Source: Leptolyngbya sp. Cla-17 (GTDB taxonomy: Bacteria > Cyanobacteriota > Cyanobacteriia > Leptolyngbyales > Leptolyngbyaceae). Taken from it: a stretch of DNA of 64,000 nt. The first letter of the stretch is position 1. Every line of letters begins with the position of its first letter. The stretch spans positions 434,001 through 498,000 of the forward strand of contig NZ_JAEVYN010000001.1 in NCBI RefSeq assembly GCF_016807185.1, written 5' to 3'. This document shows positions 7,978-16,697 of this stretch, piece by piece. A program made the position numbers and the translations under genes. The notes beneath the pieces were generated by a model, which was given only the letters and a program-made list of their open reading frames with translations, did no database searches and was not told the origin of the DNA.

Positions 7978-8448
7978 ATGAAAAAATCTCTACTAGCAAT
8001 CTCCTTTTTATCCATACTGGCATCTCAGCTAGTGATGACCGTGGCACAGGCTGTTGACACTACATACAAAGTGCGGCTGCGGGACGTGGCTACAGGCAAC
8101 GCCAATCAGGCAAGTATTTTCTCGTCGGGCGATTTGGATCGCGAAGAGTGGGTCGTTGTGACTATTACCGACAAAAAGCAGTTGAAGGTGCGCCATTCTA
8201 CTAGCGTTAAAAATAAGTTTTGGGGCACTCGTCAATGGTTTGATCATCCAGCAACCGCGATTCGGATTTGCGAAACGGACGGTTTTGATAAGAAAAATTG
8301 CCAGACGGTGGAGAGCGATGTTGTTGCAATGCCTGAAGGAAAGAAAATTCACGAGGTCGCGATCGATTTCAAATATTCTGAAGGCGGCAATCTATACACG
8401 CGATCAATTCAGCTATCTCGTGATTTGAAGCCAGAAGGAGGAGATTAG
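7978..8448 (+). CDS. Secreted protein of unknown function
   Basis: A 156-residue protein with a clear signal peptide: MKK, then a hydrophobic core, with probable cleavage after AQA at about residue 25. The mature part is basic and strand-rich, with two cysteines (ICETDGFDKKNC) that could pair in the periplasm. No family is recognised. It is likely periplasmic or exported and appears monocistronic. Confidence 0.7.
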   Translation: MKKSLLAISFLSILASQLVMTVAQAVDTTYKVRLRDVATGNANQASIFSSGDLDREEWVVVTITDKKQLKVRHSTSVKNKFWGTRQWFDHPATAIRICETDGFDKKNCQTVESDVVAMPEGKKIHEVAIDFKYSEGGNLYTRSIQLSRDLKPEGGD

Positions 8449-8456
8449 AGTACGAG

Positions 8457-8498
8457 GTAAGAAGTGCTAGGTAAGAAGTGCCAGGTACGAAGTGCGAA
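8457..8498. repeat. 14-bp tandem repeats (three units)
   Basis: GTAAGAAGTGCTAG, GTAAGAAGTGCCAG and GTACGAAGTGCGAA follow each other directly. About 25-70 bp further on are complementary-looking words such as AACTCCGAAC. This is a simple intergenic repeat of a sort common in filamentous cyanobacteria. Confidence 0.6.
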
Positions 8499-8699
8499 GG
8501 TGAATTTGTTTTGTTTAACTCCAAACTTCAAACATCGAACTCCGAACCATAAACTCCGAACTCCTCTCTTCATCAAAACTTTAAATTCATCCACATGGGT
8601 GAAGGGTGGTTACACAGTTAGAGGGAGTCAAAGGGGCTTCATTTCAGCGAATCTGGAAGGAGTAAGTCGTTGCCCCTCTAGTTGGTTAAAGATTTGACC

Positions 8700-8909
8700 A
8701 TGATGATCATAAATGTTGCCCCTTTTGCTGCTGTGTCTCTTGCACAGGTCATCAAACGAATTCTTGGCACTGGTACAATCACCCACGATGATGAAGTGTT
8801 TTTTCAAAAGGCAATGCTTTCTGAAACGCCTTTAGATCATGAAGAAATGGATCAGGTGACCAAAGTTTATTATCGTCTGCAAATGGGATTGCTCAAAGTC
8901 GTGGATTAG
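8700..8909 (+). CDS. Small conserved cyanobacterial protein, unknown function
   Basis: A 69-residue, mostly helical protein. The pattern AQVIKRILGTGTITHDDEVFFQKAMLSETPL ... LQMGLLKVVD (shown with a gap) resembles a family of short cyanobacterial proteins ending in a GLLxVVD motif. The ATG at 8700 is chosen over the TTG at 8682; the next ATG (8703) is also possible. It converges with the large fusion gene, stop to stop, 2 bp apart. No role is known. Confidence 0.6.
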   Translation: MMIINVAPFAAVSLAQVIKRILGTGTITHDDEVFFQKAMLSETPLDHEEMDQVTKVYYRLQMGLLKVVD

Positions 8910-8911
8910 GG

Positions 8912-11443
8912 CTACCAGCCAACAGTAATCTGCCATATGCCAGCCGTGAGCGTTCCTGTTGCAAGATGTTGCGGTAGTAAAGTCCAAAAAGATTGACGAG
9001 CAATTTTTTGGGTAAGCACCACACTCAACAAGAATGCTGCTAGTAGTGTGACAGCTTGCAAAAACGCAATCACGGCTGGATGAGCGACGAAAATGGGGAG
9101 ATTTGTTGTACCCAAGCCAAAAGTAGCGAAGGTGACGGGAACCACTCTTCCCGCTTCTGTGAGTCCCAGTTGCAAGTAGTGAGCGATATTGGCTCCCAAA
9201 ACAATGGGCAAATAGCCATAGGCAAGTTCCAGAAAAGGACGTGATTTAGTAGCATGGCGGAGAAAGCGAATCAATTGGTGTGCACCTAAGGCGATCGCTC
9301 CAGGAATCATCAATGCCAACACCGATACGCCACTGTGCCAGCCAAACTGATTGAGATGCAGCGATCGCCCCAGAATCGCTTCGATTTCAGGCAAACGATG
9401 TAAGCATACTGCGCCAAGCAAAAGAAACAGCAAGCAAACTTCGGCGTAGGCTGGCGTGTGAGTCGTCCATAACTCAATGCCTGGTGGACGCAGATTTAGC
9501 TCCACTGACCGATGAGGGCAAGCTTTGAGGCAGGTCATACACAGCACACAATCGCGATTATCTTCAAGCTGAGCCGGATGGGAATATAGCGGACAGCCGT
9601 TTGTTTCTTGTCCTTCGCCTTTCTCAGGTCCACCTTTGTAGCATTGATAGGTCGTGCAACTGGCGGAGCAAATACCTTGTTGTGCCCGCAGTTCCGTCAT
9701 GGATAGCTTGGCAAACAATCCATTCATACCCCCAATGGGGCATAAGTAGCGACACCAAAAACGTCGCTCAAACAGCAGAGAAAAGATGACAGCGCCTGCC
9801 GTAATCAACAGCAGCAAACACCCAGATAGATAAGCCGTATTTTCCAGATTCCATAGTTCTTCCCAGAGCAGAATTAGGGTAAACATGCCAAACATGAACC
9901 AGCTGCCCCACCGCTCTGCTTCTTGACGTGACCAGGGCAAGAGTTTACGAGGATATAACCACAGCGACAATTTTTGCGCTACTTCGCCGTAAATCATGAA
10001 GGGACAAACAGAACACCACAGGCGACCCACAAAGGGGAAGGCAAGCAAAATACCCAGCCACCACCATGCCCAAAAGAAATTGAGTGCAATGTTTTGATCG
10101 CGGCTTTGAGGACCCAGCATTAGCACTGCAACCACGATCGCAAAAGCGCCGAAGGTGAAGCCATAATTGAGGCGATCGGGATACCAGGGACTCCGCAAAA
10201 ATTGCCGTAATTGTGGAGAACCATTCAGTAGATTGAGGCGAAACCGCTTGCTTTTAGGACTGGTTGCCCAAAATACCTCCTCAGTTAACTCATTGCTGCC
10301 GTTCAGTTGGATCACCGCCCGTTCCACCATGGCTTGCAGTTCTGCTAAGTTGCCTGGAAAGTCATAACCTTGGAGCCGTCGAATCGCTTCAGGGGTCAGA
10401 GTTGGCTTAGAAACTCCCCTCGCCCGACACAACAAGCTTAGGTAATACTCGACCTGAGCCATGATGTCTGCCTTACGCACTCGCAGCGGTGAAAGCTTAA
10501 TCACATGTCCTACCAAGCCTTTACGATTTAACGTAGGCAACACTCGCTCTGAAGTCATTAGGATTCTGGCTTCACAGCGTAGGGGTGCAGGTGGGGCTTC
10601 TCCTTCACGGGCAATAGGAGTATATTCGCCAGTTTCTAGCAAGGTAACCAGTTTTTTTTGCAGTTCCAGGTTTAAATCTTGCAGGTTGTTGAGCATAATA
10701 GAACCCGTGCCCAGCCATTCCAACAGTCCAGGTTTGCCACCTACCCGCCCAAAAAGGTCTGCGCCATTTGCTTGAAGGACATCGCAGTTAACTTTAATCA
10801 ACGGCTCATGGCGATCGCTCGACCCAAAGTGGATCAAAGCCGCTGTATTGTCTTTTTCTAAACCTGGCTCACCAAAAATTAGCACCGAAGCGCGATTGCC
10901 CGAGGCTTTGCGAATTTCCTGACGATGACGCATTGCATAGCGACTGGTACCAACAATGCCGCGTTTTACCTTGGGAATCACATAGGGACGCAGGGCAGCT
11001 TGGCGCTCTCGCTCGAAGGTTAGCTGAGCCGAAACCTGATCAAGGGCGATCGCCAACTGACGAGAAAACGTTTGAGAAATTTCGGGATACTGCTGTACAA
11101 GTTGCAAAAAATCTTGCCGTGAAATTTTCCAGAGTACACAGTCCGACAGGGTAATTACTGTTTGCTCAGCAGGTTGATCTAACAGCAATTCCTTTAAAGG
11201 AAACATAGATCCAGGTAGCAAACTGACGGTGTTGGCAACTGCGACTTTACTGGTGCGGTAACTTTCCAATCGCCCAGATCGAAGAATGTAAAAGTCTGTT
11301 GGAGGAGTATCTTCCAAGATCAGGCGGCGATTTTCCTGCACGGTTTCTGCTTGAATCACTGCCGCGATCGCAGCCAGCACGACTTCCGCTAAAGACTCAA
11401 ATAGGGTGTTGTCCCGTAGCCAACTGACCCGCTCTTCTTCCAT
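8912..11443 (-). CDS. cNMP-binding / degenerate NtrC-type AAA+ / membrane polyferredoxin fusion
   Basis: An 843-residue protein from ATG 11443, with GGGAGG 8 nt upstream. (1) Residues about 10-140: a cyclic-nucleotide-binding-type sensor domain (LEDTPPTDFYILRSGRLESY). (2) About 160-385: a domain aligning with sigma-54 activator AAA+ modules, ending in FPGNLAELQAMVERAV. Its Walker A is degenerate (GEPGLEKD for GESGTGKE), the GAFTGA loop is missing and the Walker B acids are replaced (IMLNN for LFLDE), so ATP hydrolysis and sigma-54 contact are unlikely. (3) From about 425: several membrane helices with NapH/NosR-like cysteine motifs, WCSVCPF and WCRYLCPIGG, then a ferredoxin-type CVLCMTCLKACPH. 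No DNA-binding domain is seen. It could couple a small-molecule signal to membrane electron transfer; that is inference. Confidence 0.85.
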   Translation of the reverse strand: MEEERVSWLRDNTLFESLAEVVLAAIAAVIQAETVQENRRLILEDTPPTDFYILRSGRLESYRTSKVAVANTVSLLPGSMFPLKELLLDQPAEQTVITLSDCVLWKISRQDFLQLVQQYPEISQTFSRQLAIALDQVSAQLTFERERQAALRPYVIPKVKRGIVGTSRYAMRHRQEIRKASGNRASVLIFGEPGLEKDNTAALIHFGSSDRHEPLIKVNCDVLQANGADLFGRVGGKPGLLEWLGTGSIMLNNLQDLNLELQKKLVTLLETGEYTPIAREGEAPPAPLRCEARILMTSERVLPTLNRKGLVGHVIKLSPLRVRKADIMAQVEYYLSLLCRARGVSKPTLTPEAIRRLQGYDFPGNLAELQAMVERAVIQLNGSNELTEEVFWATSPKSKRFRLNLLNGSPQLRQFLRSPWYPDRLNYGFTFGAFAIVVAVLMLGPQSRDQNIALNFFWAWWWLGILLAFPFVGRLWCSVCPFMIYGEVAQKLSLWLYPRKLLPWSRQEAERWGSWFMFGMFTLILLWEELWNLENTAYLSGCLLLLITAGAVIFSLLFERRFWCRYLCPIGGMNGLFAKLSMTELRAQQGICSASCTTYQCYKGGPEKGEGQETNGCPLYSHPAQLEDNRDCVLCMTCLKACPHRSVELNLRPPGIELWTTHTPAYAEVCLLFLLLGAVCLHRLPEIEAILGRSLHLNQFGWHSGVSVLALMIPGAIALGAHQLIRFLRHATKSRPFLELAYGYLPIVLGANIAHYLQLGLTEAGRVVPVTFATFGLGTTNLPIFVAHPAVIAFLQAVTLLAAFLLSVVLTQKIARQSFWTLLPQHLATGTLTAGIWQITVGW

Positions 11444-11554
11444 TAGCCTACCTCCCGTCAATATCAGATATTCCTCTTAACGATTTTGAAGCATACGATA
11501 GCTATCAAAAATTCTATGTTCTCAGTTGCTTTTTTACACAACTACTGATACAAA

Positions 11555-11620
11555 CAAAAACCCCTCACTGCTTGCTAACCTTGATAACAGAAGTATCAAG
11601 AGTCAAAACAGCGAGAGGTT
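11555..11620 (-). terminator. Rho-independent terminator
   Basis: On the minus strand, a stem of AACCTCTCGCTG pairs with AGCAGTGAGGGGTT (G-U tolerated) and runs into a T run. A smaller nested hairpin (CTTGATA/TATCAAG) lies inside. It follows the small secreted protein gene that ends at 11677. Confidence 0.7.
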
Positions 11621-11676
11621 CATCTCAAACCTTTAAAGGTAACTAATCAATCGCTAAACTAGCAATCAAATTAGGG

Positions 11677-12084
11677 CTAAGGAGCATAAACAGCACGACC
11701 GTTTGCATTCAACACGATTGTGCCTTCATCTCCATTGATGACAAAGGGAACAGCATCCTTGCCAGCTATACGAACCAACTTAGGACGAGCATATAGAGCT
11801 TTTTGAACTTCTGCGCCCCAAACTTTGATGTCGCTGCCAATGCCATTCTTGTCAGTAATGGGGGTATCAGTAGTGATGGTGTCGTTCTTAACAATCTGAA
11901 TGTCGAGTGGCAACGTGAACGCAGCAGGATGAACCGGGGGAGTAGGCAGGGTGTGGAAAGGGGTGCCAACGAAAGATTCTCTAGGCAAAACGCGGGTTAC
12001 AGCTTTAGGAACTGCAAAAGCAGGTAGAGCAATGCTGGCAAACAGCCCAGCGATAGTCAATACGGATAAAAATCGCATGTTCAT
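11677..12084 (-). CDS. Small secreted protein of unknown function
   Basis: About 135 residues from ATG 12084, which has AGGAG 9 nt upstream. The signal peptide (MRFLSVLTIAGLFASIALPAFA) is cleaved probably after AFA. The mature part is proline-rich, then strand-rich, ending GTIVLNANGRAVYAP. No family is recognised. Probably periplasmic. A terminator follows, so it is likely transcribed alone. Confidence 0.7.
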   Translation of the reverse strand: MNMRFLSVLTIAGLFASIALPAFAVPKAVTRVLPRESFVGTPFHTLPTPPVHPAAFTLPLDIQIVKNDTITTDTPITDKNGIGSDIKVWGAEVQKALYARPKLVRIAGKDAVPFVINGDEGTIVLNANGRAVYAP

Positions 12085-12229
12085 GTGGATCAACTCCTCG
12101 CAAAAATCTTAACTACAATCGAAAACTAGACGATTTGTCTGGTTTTTGCTTAATCGCTCTCTTATTTCTACACTGTTTTTCGCTTATGGGCTAGACCCTC
12201 TTGCGATAAACCTCACAAATCATGCCGTT

Positions 12230-13417
12230 TTACCAGTCAACCTGTGCCCGTTCATGAAGAATTCGTCCATACACTGCATCTGTTTGTTGCGCTAACTTAG
12301 CCCAAGCGAATCGCTGATCTAAATCTTTATAAGCATTTTTGGTGAGCCATTGACCATACTCTGGGTTTCGTAAGACTTCTAAAATACCCCATGCCAAAGA
12401 TTGGGAGTCATTGGTATGAGTGACCAGTCCCGTTTTGCCATGACGAACAATTTCTGGAAATCCGCCTGTGTCTGATACCACTACAGGCACGCGAGCAGCA
12501 AAGTTTTCTAACACTACAATGCCAAAGGGTTCATACAAACTGGGAAAAACAGCACAATCTGCAATCATGCGAAACTTGTTTAAGTCTTCGTCAGACATAA
12601 ATCCTGTGAAGTAGCACTGATGCCAAACACCCGTATCTGCTGCTTGACGCTTGAGGTCATCGACATTGCCGCTGCCAATCAAAACAAATTTCACCCGATC
12701 GCCCAACATTCGATTCACGATGGGAATGGCGTTTAACAACACGGAAACACCCTTTTCATAAGTCATCCGTCCAACGTAATACACAATTTTTTCGTGATCT
12801 CCCGCAAAAGAGCGGCGAAATTCTTGTATGTCGAAAGGGTGGGTATATCGCTTACTTTCTAAGTGAATGCCGTTGTAGACCACATCAATTTTGTCCCAAG
12901 GAACGCCTAGCGCCCGTTCTACTTCTAATCTCATGTAGTTGGTGCATACAATCACTCGCCATGATTCATGGGCAAGATGGGACTCTTTGCTGCTGATGTA
13001 ACGCTGTTGCTCCGAATGAATCCCATTGCAGCGACCATACTCCGTGGCGTGAATAGTGGCAACAAGGGGAAGTTTGAAGGCGCATTTGAGTGCGATCGCG
13101 GCATCTCCCACTAGCCAATCATGAGCATGAATCAGGTCAAAGGAACCTTCCTCCAGCAGCAATTTGCCGCCATGGTGTCCCATGCTGTCATTCATGTTGG
13201 CAATCCAATGGAAAAAGTCATGGCTAGCAGCCACGGCAACCCGATGAATATGAATGCCGTCCACAATTTCGTATTGAGGAGCCTGACCAAATTCAACTGT
13301 AATCAGATGAACTGTGTGACCCCGCTTTACTAGCTCTGGGTAAAGCTCTGCCACGTGTCGAGCAATTCCACCAACAATCCGAGGTGGAAATTCCCAAGCG
13401 AGTATTAGAACCTTCAT
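12230..13417 (-). CDS. Glycosyltransferase family 4
   Basis: A GT-B fold retaining glycosyltransferase of about 395 residues from ATG 13417. The N-terminal domain carries the acceptor-side glycine loop (LAWEFPPRIVGGIARHV) and HAHDWL. The C-terminal domain has the GT4 signature EPFGIVVLENFAARVPVVVS, with the two conserved glutamates, followed by DTGGFPEIV. It resembles glycogen synthase-like and trehalose synthase-type GT4 enzymes; donor and acceptor cannot be told. Cytoplasmic, no neighbouring polysaccharide cluster. Confidence 0.88.
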   Translation of the reverse strand: MKVLILAWEFPPRIVGGIARHVAELYPELVKRGHTVHLITVEFGQAPQYEIVDGIHIHRVAVAASHDFFHWIANMNDSMGHHGGKLLLEEGSFDLIHAHDWLVGDAAIALKCAFKLPLVATIHATEYGRCNGIHSEQQRYISSKESHLAHESWRVIVCTNYMRLEVERALGVPWDKIDVVYNGIHLESKRYTHPFDIQEFRRSFAGDHEKIVYYVGRMTYEKGVSVLLNAIPIVNRMLGDRVKFVLIGSGNVDDLKRQAADTGVWHQCYFTGFMSDEDLNKFRMIADCAVFPSLYEPFGIVVLENFAARVPVVVSDTGGFPEIVRHGKTGLVTHTNDSQSLAWGILEVLRNPEYGQWLTKNAYKDLDQRFAWAKLAQQTDAVYGRILHERAQVDW

Positions 13418-13658
13418 CACCACCTATCTGAACATTGGACTTATCTTACTCAAATTTCCCTTTCCAATTCACTCTCTGTAGGTTTTAGTCACATTAAAAG
13501 AGACGCAGAAACGCAGTGCGAGATGAGCATTAATATCAGTCAGACGTTGGGTATTCAAGTGGCTGCTGGGTATTAGGTATTGAGTCATTCATCCCAAATC
13601 TATTACCTGTCACCTGTAAGCTATCACTTACTATAGAGTGAGAACTTGAATACAACTA

Positions 13659-14729
13659 ATGAGCCAGGTGCCGTCTCTAGTTTTATCTCCACCGCTGCTA
13701 TTGGCAACGGATGGATCATCCAGCGCTCAGTTGGCTCAGCGACTGATGCGTTTAGTTGCGCCTGTGTTTTTAGGCTACGAGAGGGAAGAGGGACGATCGC
13801 TATTAACAGTACTAACTGTTTTACCCCGATCCTCTAGTCGTTCTAATAATCTTTTGAGAAGAAAAGTTGCGCTTCCCAGCAGTTCTAGGAATTCACTACC
13901 CAATACAACCTCTCAGACTACAAAATCCGATGAGTTTGTCCCTTCCTTAGAAAGCCTTACTGCTCTGGTTCGCCCTGATTTTCCAGCAAATTTTTCTTTA
14001 GCGTTAGAAATTCGGCAGGGCAAACCCGCCACAGAAATTTTGAATTATGCTCGTACGATTGACGCTGGACTAATTGTGGTCGGACATCGTGGTACTGGAA
14101 GTACGCGGGAGCTGCTGTTGGGTAATGTCGCGGCAGCGATCGCGCGTTATGCCCCTTGTAGTGTGCTGATTGCCCGTCAAGATGCAACGCCTAGAGAGGG
14201 ATTGAATCATGTGATGGTGATGGTGGATGGCTCAGCAGCAGCGCAGCAAGCGATCGCGGCAATTCAGCAACTCATCGGCATCGGTATTCAACGGATTACG
14301 CTGATCCATGTTCAAATCCCAGTAAATTCAAACTATTTAATTGGTCCATTTGTGTCCCCCAATCCCAGTTGGCAACTCAGCCAATCACTCCAAAATGCCC
14401 AACAGGAAGCAGGTAAAGAAGTGCTTCAGCAAGCGCAAGCCGCTCTTTCTTTCCCCAACATCAACATACAGGCCCGCCTGCAATCGGGTGATCCGGGTCC
14501 AACGATCTGCCACTTAGCTCAAGAACTGGGTGCAGATTTGCTGGTTTTGGGATGCGATCCCCGGCGTAGAACGCTGCGATCGCCGTTACAAGCGTTTCGG
14601 GATGCTCGTCGCGGTGAAGCTCCGCGTCCGGCTTTGCGAAACACACGCCTGAGTATTACTGAAGATTACGCGATTCACTACGCTCCTTGCCCAGTCTTGC
14701 TCTGTCGGCGATCGCTCCCTCTAGAATAA
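13659..14729 (+). CDS. Tandem universal stress protein (two Usp domains)
   Basis: A 356-residue protein with two Usp domains, about 10-170 and 182-356. The first has a complete nucleotide-binding motif, GHRGTGSTRELLLGNVA, and ends APCSVLIAR. The second has LVLGCDPRRRTLRSPLQ in place of the glycine-rich loop and ends APCPVLLCR, so it may not bind ATP in the usual way. A stretch of about 17 residues (around 312-328, AFRDARRGEAPRPALR) interrupts the second domain and is encoded by a palindromic DNA element. Cytoplasmic; likely a stress-response protein. The gene ends 31 bp before cpcT. Confidence 0.85.
   Translation: MSQVPSLVLSPPLLLATDGSSSAQLAQRLMRLVAPVFLGYEREEGRSLLTVLTVLPRSSSRSNNLLRRKVALPSSSRNSLPNTTSQTTKSDEFVPSLESLTALVRPDFPANFSLALEIRQGKPATEILNYARTIDAGLIVVGHRGTGSTRELLLGNVAAAIARYAPCSVLIARQDATPREGLNHVMVMVDGSAAAQQAIAAIQQLIGIGIQRITLIHVQIPVNSNYLIGPFVSPNPSWQLSQSLQNAQQEAGKEVLQQAQAALSFPNINIQARLQSGDPGPTICHLAQELGADLLVLGCDPRRRTLRSPLQAFRDARRGEAPRPALRNTRLSITEDYAIHYAPCPVLLCRRSLPLE
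14592..14644 (+). repeat. Palindromic element inserted in frame in the Usp gene
   Basis: Nested inverted repeats: GTTTCG (14594-14599) with CGAAAC (14637-14642), and CGCGG (14610-14614) with CCGCG (14622-14626). The roughly 51-bp unit is a multiple of three and encodes an Arg/Ala/Pro-rich stretch unlike the flanking Usp sequence. Confidence 0.6.
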
Positions 14730-14760
14730 GAAGTGCATTCCTAGTCCCTGGTTGATCCCA

Positions 14761-15351
14761 ATGACACAATCCACCGATGTAAAAACTTTGGCAAGCTTGA
14801 TGGCAGCCGACTTCAGCAATCAAGCCCAAGCATTTGAAAATCCTCCCTTTTTTGCTCATATCCGGGTCTGTATCCGCCCTTTACCTTTAGAGCTACTTTC
14901 TGGAGTGAGTTTGTTTTTAGAACAAGCCTACGATTATGCGCTGAACCAACCCTATCGGCTACGCATTTTGAAGCTAGTTGCTCAAGCGGATCATATTGAA
15001 ATCGAACACTACACTCTGCGAGACGGACAAGATTTTTTTGGCGCATCCCGCGACCTGAAACGGCTGCAAACTTTACCGGTCGAGCGGTTAGAGATTATGC
15101 CGGGATGTAATATGCGAGTGGAATGGACAGGGCACAGCTTTAAGGGCAAGGTGCAACCTGGCAAAGCCTGCATTGTTGTGCGTGACGGAAAAAATACCTA
15201 TTTAGATAACGAGTTTGAAATTGACAGCGAAAAATTCATTAGCCACGATCGCGGACGTGATCCCGAAACTGACGAACACCTGTGGGGATCAATCGCAGGT
15301 CCCTTTGAGTTTGTGCGGTGGGCAAGTTTTGCGGATGAAGTGAAAGGATAA
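14761..15351 (+). CDS. cpcT: Phycobiliprotein chromophore lyase, CpcT/CpeT family
   Basis: A 196-residue protein from ATG 14761; the longer reading starts at a TTG. The CpcT/CpeT beta-barrel family attaches phycocyanobilin to a cysteine of phycobiliprotein beta subunits (Cys-153 type site). Family features include SNQAQAFENPPFFAHIRVCIRPLP near the start in two parts, RILKLV, GCNMRVEW and a C-terminal WGSIAGPFEFVRW. Length matches characterised members. codA begins 2 bp after its stop, so the two are probably co-transcribed although their roles do not obviously connect. Confidence 0.9.
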   Translation: MTQSTDVKTLASLMAADFSNQAQAFENPPFFAHIRVCIRPLPLELLSGVSLFLEQAYDYALNQPYRLRILKLVAQADHIEIEHYTLRDGQDFFGASRDLKRLQTLPVERLEIMPGCNMRVEWTGHSFKGKVQPGKACIVVRDGKNTYLDNEFEIDSEKFISHDRGRDPETDEHLWGSIAGPFEFVRWASFADEVKG

Positions 15352-15353
15352 CC

Positions 15354-16655
15354 ATGTACGATTTGCTGCTGCGCCAATGTCGCTTATTGCAAGCGGATGG
15401 AGGCATTACAGAGGTTGATATTGCGATTCAAGATGGCACTATTGTGGCGATCGCACCGCAGATTGCCGCTATCGCTAAACTAGTCCTAGACATTCAGCAT
15501 CAGCTTGTCAGTCCGCCGTTTGTTGAATCTCATATTCACTTAGACTCGGCTCTTACCATTGGGCAACCCCAGTGGAATCAAAGCGGCACCTTGTTTGAAG
15601 GCATCGACATCTGGCGAGAGCGCAAAGGAATCCTCTCTTTAAAAGATGTGAAAACTCGCGCGATCGCCACCCTGAAGCAGCAGGCAATTCAGGGCGTGTT
15701 ATTTGTTCGTAGCCATGCCGATGTCAGTGAAACCAGCCTGACTGCTCTACAGGCCCTCTTGGAGGTGCGAGAGGAAGTAAAAGACTGGATGACTCTGCAA
15801 ATCGTCGCGTTTCCCCAAGATGGCATTTATGGCAATCCCCAAAATGAACGCTTGCTGGAGCAAGCCATGGAAATGGGTGCTGATGTAGTGGGAGGAATTC
15901 CTCACTATGAACTAACCCATGAAGATGGAACTAAATCGGTTCATCGCATTTTTGAACTGGCTCAACAGTACGATCGCCTGATTGATCTTCACTGCGATGA
16001 AATTGACGATGAGCAATCCCGCTTTTTAGAAGTGGTCGCTGCCTGTGCCATTCGTACTGGGTTAGGATCACGAGTTACCGCTAGTCACACCACCGCCTTT
16101 GGGTCTTATAACAATGCCTACGCCTTTAAGCTGCTGGGCTTTTTGCGCCGCACCCAAATGAATTTCATCGCTAACCCTTTGATTAATATCACCCTCCAAG
16201 GACGCGCCGATACCTATCCCAAGCGGCGGGGTGTCACCCGTGTTAAAGAACTGTGGCAGCAGGGAACCAACGTTAGCTTTGGGCATGATTGCATTCAAGA
16301 TCCCTGGTATCCCTTGGGCACAGGCAATATGCTGGAGGTTGCTTCCATGGGGCTGCATGTTTGCCAAATGACGGGCAAGGCTGAAATCGATGCCTGTTAT
16401 GACATGGTGACTTGGAATGGGGCGACTACCCTCAACCTACAAAATGACTATGGGATTGAAGTGGGAAAACCCGCTAACTTTATTGTGCTGGATGCTTGCG
16501 ATCGCTACGATGCCATCCGTCGCCGCGCGATCGCCCAGTATGTCATTTCCCAGGGCAGGCTATTAGCCCATACTGAACTGCCGCGCACCCACTGGCAACC
16601 ACAGGATGGTTCAATCAATCAGCCAAATGCCCTAGCTTTGTCAAGAGATGCTTAA
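15354..16655 (+). CDS. codA: Cytosine deaminase (amidohydrolase family)
   Basis: A 433-residue enzyme closely resembling E. coli CodA (427 residues). It deaminates cytosine to uracil for pyrimidine salvage. Metal ligands and active-site motifs are all present: ESHIHLD (His60, His62), LIDLHCDEIDDEQSRF, VTASHTTAFGSY and NVSFGHDCIQDPWYPLGTGN, which holds the catalytic Asp. Conserved blocks GQPQWNQSGTLFEGI and DTYPKRRGVTRVKE match E. coli nearly word for word. Cytoplasmic. No codB-type permease is adjacent. Confidence 0.95.
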   Translation: MYDLLLRQCRLLQADGGITEVDIAIQDGTIVAIAPQIAAIAKLVLDIQHQLVSPPFVESHIHLDSALTIGQPQWNQSGTLFEGIDIWRERKGILSLKDVKTRAIATLKQQAIQGVLFVRSHADVSETSLTALQALLEVREEVKDWMTLQIVAFPQDGIYGNPQNERLLEQAMEMGADVVGGIPHYELTHEDGTKSVHRIFELAQQYDRLIDLHCDEIDDEQSRFLEVVAACAIRTGLGSRVTASHTTAFGSYNNAYAFKLLGFLRRTQMNFIANPLINITLQGRADTYPKRRGVTRVKELWQQGTNVSFGHDCIQDPWYPLGTGNMLEVASMGLHVCQMTGKAEIDACYDMVTWNGATTLNLQNDYGIEVGKPANFIVLDACDRYDAIRRRAIAQYVISQGRLLAHTELPRTHWQPQDGSINQPNALALSRDA

Positions 16656-16656
16656 T

Positions 16657-16675
16657 TTTTAAAGAGCCTTTAAAA
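16657..16675. terminator. Short AT-rich hairpin between convergent genes
   Basis: TTTTAAAG and CTTTAAAA flank a 3-nt loop just after the codA stop, in the 42-bp gap before the rsgA stop. It could act for both strands, but the stem is AT-rich and weak. Confidence 0.4.
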
Positions 16676-16697
16676 TCCTCATTCCCTACTCTTTGAC

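Noticed and set aside
8912..11443. A functional sigma-54 activator
   Set aside because: Walker A and B are degenerate, GAFTGA is absent and no DNA-binding domain is present.
13659..14729. Frameshift in the second Usp domain
   Set aside because: The frame is open through the odd segment and the domain resumes normally after it; an in-frame insertion explains it better.
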